From Photobacterium marinum (GTDB taxonomy: Bacteria; Pseudomonadota; Gammaproteobacteria; Enterobacterales; Vibrionaceae), in the NCBI RefSeq assembly GCF_000331515.1, contig NZ_AMZO01000025.1:62001-126000 (forward strand): a DNA stretch of 64,000 bases. Reading direction: 5' to 3'. Below the pieces are notes generated by a model. That model did not search any database. It was not told where the DNA came from and was given only the letters and a program-made list of their open reading frames with translations. The position numbers were made by a program, and so were the translations under genes. Shown piece by piece: positions 57,392-64,000 of this stretch (positions within the stretch are counted from its first letter, which is position 1; each line of letters opens with the position of its first letter).

Positions 57392-58882
57392 TTAACCCAG
57401 CTCAGGAATTTTTGCGACCAAACGCATAGACGTTGTTAGTTCTTCCATCTGAAGCCAAGGGCGTAACCATGCAATGGCGTTATACGCACCAGGGTTTCCT
57501 GGAATCTCTTTCACCTGAACCTTTGCCTCTGCCAATGGATATTTAGCCCGAATTTCTTGCCCTGCGCCTTCAGCAGAGTTCACATAGGATAAAATCCATC
57601 TGTTAAGCCAAGTCTCAACATCACTGGCTTCCATATAACAGCCAATTTTGTCACGCGCCATTACTTTCAAATAATGAGCAAAACGAGATGTTGCCATGAT
57701 AAATGGTAGCCTCGCTGATATTGCTGCGTTAGCTGTTGCATCAGGAGAGTTATATTTCACTGGTTTCTGACAGGTTTGGGCCCCAAAGAAAACAGCATAG
57801 TTTGTATTTTTATAATGACAGAGAGGCAAAAAACCCATGTGCCCAAGCTCAGCTTCTCGACGATCTGTGATGCCAATTTCTGTCGGGCATTTTAGATCCG
57901 GATCACCATCATCACTGATAAACATATGCGATGGCAGGTTATCGACCCTTCCGCCACCTTCTGCACCTCGAATCGTTGTACAGAATCCTGATCTTGCGAA
58001 TGCATCAGTTAAGCGCGCACCCAAGACATATGAAGAGTTCATCCAGCAGTACTCTTCATGATCAACGTCGTAAGATAACCCGGATGGTGAGTCAACTTTA
58101 AACTCTTCATAGTTAAAAGCTTCGATCGGTAATGTCGACTCACCATATGGTAATCGAGCCAAAACACGTGGCATTGTAAGAGTAACAAAACGAGAATCTT
58201 CACTTTCTCGGAATGAACGCCACTTAACATACTCTTGTGATTCAAACATTTTAGACAAATCACGAGGATTGCTGAGTTCTGCCCACTCTTCAAAACCAAA
58301 CAATGCCGGAGAAGCAGCAGACAAAAATGGTGAAAAACCAGCCGCAGCAACATTTGACATCATACTCAGCGTTTCAATATCTTGAGGGTGATTAGTAAAC
58401 TCATAATCACCGATTAATGCACCATAAGGTTCACCACCAGGCGTACCGAATTCGGATTCATAGACTTTCTTAAAGATCTGACTCTGATCAAACTCAACAG
58501 CTTTACTTAAGTCCTTATGTAATTCAGATTTACTGATGTTGAGCATACGGATTTTCAATGTTTGGCCAGTTTCTGAATTCATGACCAGATAATTCAACCC
58601 ACGCCAACTTCCCTCAAGCTTCTGAAACTGCTTCTGGTGCATAATTTCAGCCAGTTGAATCGAAATTAAATGATCAATGGCCGCAATCGATTCACGAAAA
58701 GTTACAGACAGATTTTTATTCCAGGTAACCGTTCCCTTGAGTGCTTCCTCTGTTAAAGTTCTGATTAACTCTTCAGCTCTGGAACTTTCTGTCTGCTTTG
58801 TTGCTGCAATTGCCTGTTCTAAAAAAGAACCTATGCTTTCTTCTGCCGCTGCATCTAACACTGCCGATGTTTCTGTGCTCAT
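57392..58882 (-). CDS. tssC: T6SS sheath large subunit TssC (VipB)
   Basis: A 496-aa TssC which, with TssB, forms the contractile sheath. Diagnostic segments are '[19 protein letters not shown]', '[37 protein letters not shown]', '[15 protein letters not shown]' and '[24 protein letters not shown]'. Length fits VipB (492 aa). The ATG overlaps the tssB stop by four bases (ATGA), coupling the two subunits. A hairpin after the stop separates it from the second copy. Confidence 0.97.
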   Translation of the reverse strand: MSTETSAVLDAAAEESIGSFLEQAIAATKQTESSRAEELIRTLTEEALKGTVTWNKNLSVTFRESIAAIDHLISIQLAEIMHQKQFQKLEGSWRGLNYLVMNSETGQTLKIRMLNISKSELHKDLSKAVEFDQSQIFKKVYESEFGTPGGEPYGALIGDYEFTNHPQDIETLSMMSNVAAAGFSPFLSAASPALFGFEEWAELSNPRDLSKMFESQEYVKWRSFRESEDSRFVTLTMPRVLARLPYGESTLPIEAFNYEEFKVDSPSGLSYDVDHEEYCWMNSSYVLGARLTDAFARSGFCTTIRGAEGGGRVDNLPSHMFISDDGDPDLKCPTEIGITDRREAELGHMGFLPLCHYKNTNYAVFFGAQTCQKPVKYNSPDATANAAISARLPFIMATSRFAHYLKVMARDKIGCYMEASDVETWLNRWILSYVNSAEGAGQEIRAKYPLAEAKVQVKEIPGNPGAYNAIAWLRPWLQMEELTTSMRLVAKIPELG

Positions 58883-59391
58883 TTCGCAGGTTCCTCCGAT
58901 CCCAGATTCAGTTCATCCGATAACTTTTGTAGATGGCTTGTGTTGTTCAATACAGTTTCTAGTAAGTTTTCAAGATCTTCAGAACGATCAACCTTTGTCA
59001 TCAAATCACGCAATTTATTTCGTGTCTCCATCAGCTTTCTTAATGGTTCAACTTGGTTAACAATTGCTTCAGGTTCAAAGTCAGACATTGACTTAAACTG
59101 GAGTGACACATCTAATTCAGTACCATCATCAGCTAATTTATTATCAACCTTAAATTTTAGCTGTGGGTTCATTCGATTTAAAACATCGTCGAAGTTATCC
59201 CTGTCGATTTGAATAAAGCGCCGTTCTTTAATAGGTTTGATTTCATCAAAATTTTGACCAGCAAAATCCCCCATAACACCAACAACAAAAGCCAGTTCTT
59301 TCTGAATGCTTGAGCCTTCAGTTTCCACATCATAGGTAATATGTACCCTAGGCTTACGCACCCTGGATAATTTTCCGTGGATACTTCCCAT
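58879..59391 (-). CDS. tssB: T6SS sheath small subunit TssB (VipA)
   Basis: A 170-aa TssB. The start '[26 protein letters not shown]' (read in part) and '[15 protein letters not shown]' are typical, then '[21 protein letters not shown]' and '[28 protein letters not shown]'. It forms the sheath with TssC and carries the N-terminal interaction surface for TagJ/ClpV-type partners. The ribosome-binding site AGGGAGAAG lies six bases before the ATG, the best in this part of the operon. Confidence 0.97.
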   Translation of the reverse strand: MGSIHGKLSRVRKPRVHITYDVETEGSSIQKELAFVVGVMGDFAGQNFDEIKPIKERRFIQIDRDNFDDVLNRMNPQLKFKVDNKLADDGTELDVSLQFKSMSDFEPEAIVNQVEPLRKLMETRNKLRDLMTKVDRSEDLENLLETVLNNTSHLQKLSDELNLGSEEPAK

Positions 59392-59454
59392 GTTCTTCTC
59401 CCTATTTATTACTATGCACTTTAATCTACATACAGAAACTTAAAATTAAATCTT

Positions 59455-60570
59455 CTATTCAACTTCTTCTGATTCGATACCTACCAAACGAAAATAGCCA
59501 TTTCTTGCTTCACCATCCGAAATTAATTCCGACAGCAAATCTGGCAATGTCATATCACTCCAGCGGACAACTTGTTCAATCGCATAAGCCATTGGCGAAT
59601 GTGGCTCAGTTTTCTTAAAAAAAACGGCAATATTCTTTAGATTGTTTATTGCTTCCTGACGACTGTTTAACTGAAAGTTTATTGATGTTGTAACTGCCTC
59701 ATCAGATACATTTATATCCGATTCATCAATCACAATTTCGACCGTTTCAACCTCATCAATACGATCTCCGGCCAGGTAATCAACTGCTTCTTTACAAGAC
59801 TGTAGCCGCTTACTGATATGCGATGTTGGTAATGAAATCTCACAGACCTCATCCATTACCTGTACCAGCAGCTCATAAGATGCGACAGCCTGTTGAATAT
59901 CCAATGCCAGCTGCTTATAGAAATCAGTACTTGATGCCTCAACAGCTGCTAACACATCAGCTAGTTCAATTCCTCCGGCATCCAGCCTCTGCTTTTTCTT
60001 ATCATTTTCCAGACGGTCGATTTCCAACGCCTGCTCATATTCCCACAATGAGTAGGCATGCTCTCCATTATGTTCAGTAATTGGTATACAGGCTATAGGC
60101 ATTAGTAATGTACCTTCACCTTCAAAGCCATTTAACCCAATCAATGGTGCAATTCGGGTTTCTATTCCATCTTCATCTGGTAAGGGGTATAAATATCCCC
60201 AAAACTCTTCAATTAATATTTTTGCAACCGTGAACCCACAGTTCAGGCCGGCAAAACCATAAGTTCTCGCAAGCGCTTCTATATACCAGGCTGTAAACTC
60301 TAGATCTTTACACTGTGTCGTTAATATATTCGGCACACTAGTTAGAATATCTTTCCACTTAGCGGAGTATGACAACAGAGGCTCATTTTCAACCAGTGCA
60401 TTTCTCTCTGCTGCTCTTGCATTATTCCTGACATCCTTAAGGCTAAAATAAGGTGATGTTGGCGTGATATCATTACGGAGATCTTCTCCTGCCGGAAACT
60501 CATCAGATACAGGTTGTTTTAAAAGTTCAAGATTAATTAAATCATCCATAATAATGCACTTACACTCCAT
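59455..60570 (-). CDS. tssA: T6SS cap/baseplate protein TssA
   Basis: A 371-aa TssA with the ImpA N-terminal domain: 'LLKQPVSDEFPAGEDLRND', 'DVRNNARAAERNALVENEP', 'CKDLEFTAWYIEALARTYG' and 'FWGYLYPLPDEDGIETRIAPL'. TssA guides baseplate and sheath assembly. The C-terminal part ('RQEAINNLKNIAVFFKKTEPHSPMAYAIEQVVRWSDMTLPDLL', read in part) is of the short-form kind. ATG 60570 has AGGGA just upstream; another ATG at 60549 lacks a ribosome-binding site. Confidence 0.93.
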   Translation of the reverse strand: MECKCIIMDDLINLELLKQPVSDEFPAGEDLRNDITPTSPYFSLKDVRNNARAAERNALVENEPLLSYSAKWKDILTSVPNILTTQCKDLEFTAWYIEALARTYGFAGLNCGFTVAKILIEEFWGYLYPLPDEDGIETRIAPLIGLNGFEGEGTLLMPIACIPITEHNGEHAYSLWEYEQALEIDRLENDKKKQRLDAGGIELADVLAAVEASSTDFYKQLALDIQQAVASYELLVQVMDEVCEISLPTSHISKRLQSCKEAVDYLAGDRIDEVETVEIVIDESDINVSDEAVTTSINFQLNSRQEAINNLKNIAVFFKKTEPHSPMAYAIEQVVRWSDMTLPDLLSELISDGEARNGYFRLVGIESEEVE

Positions 60571-60593
60571 TATTCCCTACCACTCAACATTAA

Positions 60594-61409
60594 TTATTTT
60601 TGATTAAATACCGGCACAGTATCATCATTATTAAATCTGATATTTTCGTTATTGATTATTAGTTTCTCTTGTTCCTGAACTAACATAACCGTTACGTTAT
60701 CTGAGGCACCTTTTACTAGAGCGGAATGTATTAACGCTAAACCTGCATCTTTTAATTCATTTGCTTGCAAACAATGAGAAATATCTCTGGCTGGTAATTC
60801 TTTAGTTAAACCATCTGAACAAAGCAGAAAACGATCCCCGGGGTTTAACCGACCACTTATATGATCAATTTCAACTTGCTCACTAACCCCAACCGCCCTG
60901 GTGATAATATTTGCCATTGGGTGCTTTTCAACTTCATCGGCAGTAATATATCCCTTATCAACCATATCCATAACCTGACTGTGATCCCTTGTCAGTTGTA
61001 TTAGTTTCTGATGCCGGTAAAGATAAATTCGGCTGTCACCTGCCCATAAGCAATGATATGTATTCCCCTGCAAAAACAGCAGAACAACAGTGGTTCCTAT
61101 GGTTTCCCCCTTCAAGTGACAGCACGAATACTGATGTATTTTCCTGTTCGCTTTTTGCAAGCTGTGATGTAAGTGGCTTAAATCCAGAACATCAGATGAC
61201 GTTTCCGAGATGGCTTGTTTAACAATATCCACCAGCATTTTACTGGCAACATCACCGGCTTTATGACCGCCCATTCCATCTGCAACTAACAATACGCCTG
61301 ATTCAGGCATATCTAGACAAGCATCTTCATTATGCTGCCGAACTGTTCCCGGATGCGTCTGCGAGAAGATCTGATATTTACTATGATTGCTTTCTTTCAG
61401 CGCTACCAT
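60594..61409 (-). CDS. pppA: PP2C-type Ser/Thr phosphatase PppA
   Basis: A 271-aa PP2C phosphatase (Stp1 type). Metal-binding motifs are 'RQHNEDACL', 'VLLVADGMGGHKAGD', 'LWAGDSRIYLYR', 'LCSDGLTKEL' and 'GASDNVTVMLVQ'. In Pseudomonas the homologue reverses the phosphorylation of Fha by the kinase PpkA and so turns H1-T6SS firing down. The partner kinase and Fha are not in the window but may lie upstream of tssM. I prefer ATG 61409 (GGGAG upstream) to ATG 61424. The gene slightly overlaps, or almost touches, tagF. Confidence 0.92.
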   Translation of the reverse strand: MVALKESNHSKYQIFSQTHPGTVRQHNEDACLDMPESGVLLVADGMGGHKAGDVASKMLVDIVKQAISETSSDVLDLSHLHHSLQKANRKIHQYSCCHLKGETIGTTVVLLFLQGNTYHCLWAGDSRIYLYRHQKLIQLTRDHSQVMDMVDKGYITADEVEKHPMANIITRAVGVSEQVEIDHISGRLNPGDRFLLCSDGLTKELPARDISHCLQANELKDAGLALIHSALVKGASDNVTVMLVQEQEKLIINNENIRFNNDDTVPVFNQK

Positions 61410-62095
61410 CCCCACTGCTCCCATTCACCATCTAGCATTGCTGCAAATTGACTGACCAAGGGCAGACCCTTTGTAACGAGGGTGCATGGCGTGATCCTTT
61501 CCGAACCGGACGTCCACCAAAAACAATAACGTTCAAAACAGTCTCTGTACGCTTTATGCAGTAATTGATCTGACGATACCTTTTGCTCCGCTGTAACTAT
61601 CAGGTGTCCGCTATGAGTAGCATTTATCTTTAACGGTAATGATGCTTCCGTATCCGGCGAAAACCACTCAGCTGAGTTAATTGCCTCAACCCAATTATTT
61701 AAGTCTGTTCCGTCATCTAACAATTCCAGTACTTTCTGTTCAGACTCACTACTCCACTCTCTGTGACTCCAGAAACCAACTGGTGGCCCTTCAACCTCAG
61801 TGGCCAAAGTGAAATAAAAGTGCCGTCCGACCTGATCAATACTTGGCATTAAAGTTCCAATCACTGTTTTGTCACCGCAAACTCCCGGAGACAAAGCAAA
61901 ATGCCACACAGGGCTTGTCAGATAACAGCCTAGCCATTCCTTTCCCAACTGTTCCTTACTGACTGCCATTACGGCCTGAAGCCACTCTCTCCAGCCATCA
62001 ACAAAATCAGAGGACAAGTTATCCTGAATGAAGTCACCTCGCGCCGGAACTTTGCCAAAATAGCCAATAACAGGCTTTACAATATTTCCGGACAT
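61403..62095 (-). CDS. tagF: T6SS regulatory protein TagF
   Basis: A 230-aa TagF (ImpM/DUF2094 family). The start 'PVIGYFGKVPARGDFIQDNL' and 'FVDGWREWLQAVMAVSKEQLG' are diagnostic, followed by 'PVWHFALSPGVCG' and 'GTLMPSIDQVGRHFYFTLA'. In Pseudomonas and Agrobacterium TagF represses T6SS by sequestering Fha; here it is next to pppA, so both arms of post-translational control sit together. It overlaps tssM by 19 bases. Confidence 0.93.
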   Translation of the reverse strand: MSGNIVKPVIGYFGKVPARGDFIQDNLSSDFVDGWREWLQAVMAVSKEQLGKEWLGCYLTSPVWHFALSPGVCGDKTVIGTLMPSIDQVGRHFYFTLATEVEGPPVGFWSHREWSSESEQKVLELLDDGTDLNNWVEAINSAEWFSPDTEASLPLKINATHSGHLIVTAEQKVSSDQLLHKAYRDCFERYCFWWTSGSERITPCTLVTKGLPLVSQFAAMLDGEWEQWGW

Positions 62096-64000
62096 GAAAA
62101 CCTCTCTATATCCCTGAGCCAGAAAGGATGGACAACACTGTTTGGTATCAATTTCAACTCAGTCCGATTTCCTTTCACTTCCAGTTTCAGCAAATGATCC
62201 TTGCGAGTTTTGGAACGAATCCGTGCTGCCTGATCCAACATTCGGAACAAGCCCCAATCTCCAGCAAACGTTTTTGTGATTGAATGTCCTGACTGCGGTG
62301 GTGTGAAAACCAACCTGACGTCAGACGAAGTGGTTTTATCTGGCCATGTAAAGTCAATAACTCTGGATGGACCGTGACGATACATCATTGACTGTCCACC
62401 AAGCTCAAACAAAATATTATTGATATGTTGATCGAGGTAATCAGCCCTGACACCAAACTCGACATATGGCACCTGACTTCCCTGAGCAAAAAACGCATCT
62501 CTGATTCGCCGGGCAGACTCAAACGTACGTAAGGCTCCTTCACTGACACCGACATTTTTAGTAAATCGCCATCTGCGCTTTGAGGTATCAACAAAAGGTT
62601 CCAGATATGACGCAAAGAATTTATCCATAATGCCGCCATGACCAAAGAATCGCCCGAAGTCTTTCAATTGCACATCATTTCTTGCCCACTGACTGAACGG
62701 GTATTTACCCTTTATTGAGCGCTGATACTCACTAACTACCTGCTCCTGCCAAAGTGTATTGATATGAACTTTGGATCCCTTTTTCGCCAGTTTAGAAGTT
62801 TGCTTTTCTAACTGACCGATCCACTGATTAAACGGTACCGGAATCGTACTTCGAACATGATCTAATATGTTATTTAAATTTCCCTGAGACTCTCGACCTA
62901 ACAGGCTTTTGTAAGCCACTCGGTCTTTTTCACCACTATTTCTCATCTTGGCCAGATAGTTATAGAGGAGGACCATGGATTCATTCAGTGCTTTAAAATC
63001 AGCCTCATTGAGCTTAAGCAGTGAAGAGAATTGTTTTTCAACTACTTTACCTGGCAATTCGATATCCACCTTCGGCATCTCATTAGGGAGATAACGGGTT
63101 AGCCTTGTCTTTTTATGCTGCAAAGCTACGTTAGCCGCATTGGCAGCCACCTCACCAGCAGCTTTAGCATTCTTGCTCACTGGTAAGTTGGTAAGCCGCA
63201 ATTGTTTTTGAAACGCCTTAATCAGTGTTTCAAGCGGCTGTTCTGTACCGGCGAGCACCTGAGCCTGGTACAATCCCTCTCTGGCATTACCGTAAGGCCT
63301 GAGTTTTAAATCAGCCAATAATTGTTGCCATTCATAGACATAGTCCCGGTAATATTTCTCCCGAACCGCTTTAGCGACCTGTTCACGATTAGTCTCTTCA
63401 ATATCCAGATCATCTCCGTACACCCAGCTATCTTCCATCAGACGTTTAACAATTCGTTGATTCTCCAACTGAAATACGCTGTGAAAACCGTTATAGGTAT
63501 ACAGTCCTGGAATGCCGTCAGAGAGTGGTTTTCCACTGGTTCTCACGAAGACTTCTCTGCCCTCCGTCCCGAGAATGTCAGTTACTTTGAACTCCGGAAT
63601 ATGGCTATCTGCAAACTCAAGCTTCAGGCGCTGATAAGCGCGTTCTGCTAATGGCATCTCTGTTAGAACATCTCGGGCTGCAGTTACGGCATCTTGGTTT
63701 TCCCCAATACCTGTTACACCGCTACGCAATAAATTCTCGGTATGAGCCAGCAAAGATTGACGTAATTCTTCATTAACTTCCCCGGGAAATGAGCGCTCAA
63801 AATAGACAGAAAGCCAACTCATTACCTGCTCATATTCATAATGCTCCCTGTCAAAAAGCATCAGGTAAGTTTTCAGTGTCTCGTAAAGATATTCCAGATA
63901 CCCCTGATTGAGTTGCATTTCATTTATCAACGCATCAGCCAGATAAGGTGCAAGAAACCCTTGCAGGCCCCTGTCGTACGCCGCATGTGCAGGCTGTCCA
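62077..64000 (-). CDS. tssM: T6SS membrane complex protein TssM, C-terminal part
   Basis: The frame is open to the window edge ('GQPAHAAYDRGLQGFLAPYL' then 'YETLKTYLMLFDREH'), so only the C-terminal ~640 residues of a normally ~1100-1200-aa IcmF/TssM protein are visible. This is the periplasmic part, ending with the beta-rich C-terminal domain ('NILFELGGQSMMYRHGPSRVIDFTWPDK', 'AGDWGLFRMLDQAARI', 'LLKLEVKGNRTELKL'). TssM joins TssL and TssJ into the trans-envelope complex. Transmembrane helices and the NTP-binding motif would be in the missing N-terminal part. It is the first visible gene of the operon; tssJ, K and L are expected upstream. Confidence 0.93.
   Translation of the reverse strand, partial: GQPAHAAYDRGLQGFLAPYLADALINEMQLNQGYLEYLYETLKTYLMLFDREHYEYEQVMSWLSVYFERSFPGEVNEELRQSLLAHTENLLRSGVTGIGENQDAVTAARDVLTEMPLAERAYQRLKLEFADSHIPEFKVTDILGTEGREVFVRTSGKPLSDGIPGLYTYNGFHSVFQLENQRIVKRLMEDSWVYGDDLDIEETNREQVAKAVREKYYRDYVYEWQQLLADLKLRPYGNAREGLYQAQVLAGTEQPLETLIKAFQKQLRLTNLPVSKNAKAAGEVAANAANVALQHKKTRLTRYLPNEMPKVDIELPGKVVEKQFSSLLKLNEADFKALNESMVLLYNYLAKMRNSGEKDRVAYKSLLGRESQGNLNNILDHVRSTIPVPFNQWIGQLEKQTSKLAKKGSKVHINTLWQEQVVSEYQRSIKGKYPFSQWARNDVQLKDFGRFFGHGGIMDKFFASYLEPFVDTSKRRWRFTKNVGVSEGALRTFESARRIRDAFFAQGSQVPYVEFGVRADYLDQHINNILFELGGQSMMYRHGPSRVIDFTWPDKTTSSDVRLVFTPPQSGHSITKTFAGDWGLFRMLDQAARIRSKTRKDHLLKLEVKGNRTELKLIPNSVVHPFWLRDIERFSCPEIL

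Overview
The window looks like chromosome of a Vibrionaceae-type gammaproteobacterium (Vibrio, Photobacterium, Grimontia or Enterovibrio-like). The core half (1-18.8 kb) has the gene neighbourhood typical of this family and, in part, of E. coli: NAD-glutamate dehydrogenase, DUF2835, pepN/pncB, prc-proQ, msrC, letA-letB, rsmF. Species cannot be decided from the sequence alone. No rRNA, tRNA or CRISPR array was seen.

Layout. (1) 1-18.8 kb: housekeeping genes for NAD and glutamate metabolism, peptide turnover, periplasmic proteolysis, RNA chaperoning, redox repair, outer-membrane lipid transport and rRNA methylation, mostly separated by clear hairpin terminators. (2) 18.8-31.6 kb: envelope and secretion genes. 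These are a MipA/OmpV-like outer-membrane protein, two tandem paralogous gingipain-type (C25) secreted cysteine peptidases with PKD-like tails and duplicated 5' regions, a DUF4105 protein, a DUF3015 protein, a lytic transglycosylase and an unrecognised 218-aa protein. (3) 31.6-40.4 kb: a mosaic of displaced Rhs toxin tips, immunity genes (SUKH, Imm49-like, unknown), an intact IS1-family element, a broken IS1 copy and Rhs core fragments in several states of decay. (4) 40.4-64 kb, all minus strand: a type VI secretion system (T6SS) operon. Its visible transcription order is tssM (5' end outside the window), tagF, pppA, tssA, tssB, tssC, a second tssC (impD-like), tagJ/impE, tssE, tssF, tssG, clpV, hcp, vgrG, PAAR, a thiolase-like putative adaptor, a full-length Rhs effector with an SHH-type nuclease tip, and a SUKH immunity gene.

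How the parts work together. The T6SS genes encode baseplate (TssE, F, G, A), sheath (TssB/C), recycling ATPase (ClpV), tube (Hcp), spike (VgrG-PAAR) and post-translational control (PppA, TagF). The Rhs protein is the likely cargo of the VgrG-PAAR spike. Just downstream of the active Rhs gene lies a store of alternative tips. One orphan shares 1613 bp of ungapped Rhs core with the active gene, and another shares 324 bp, so recombination could swap the toxin while old immunity genes are kept. Hairpins between tssC and tssC2, and between hcp and vgrG, may set protein ratios inside the operon.

Reading caveats: family names come from motif recognition by eye, not from searches. Several start codons were moved from the longest open frame to a downstream ATG/GTG with a better ribosome-binding site; each entry says so.
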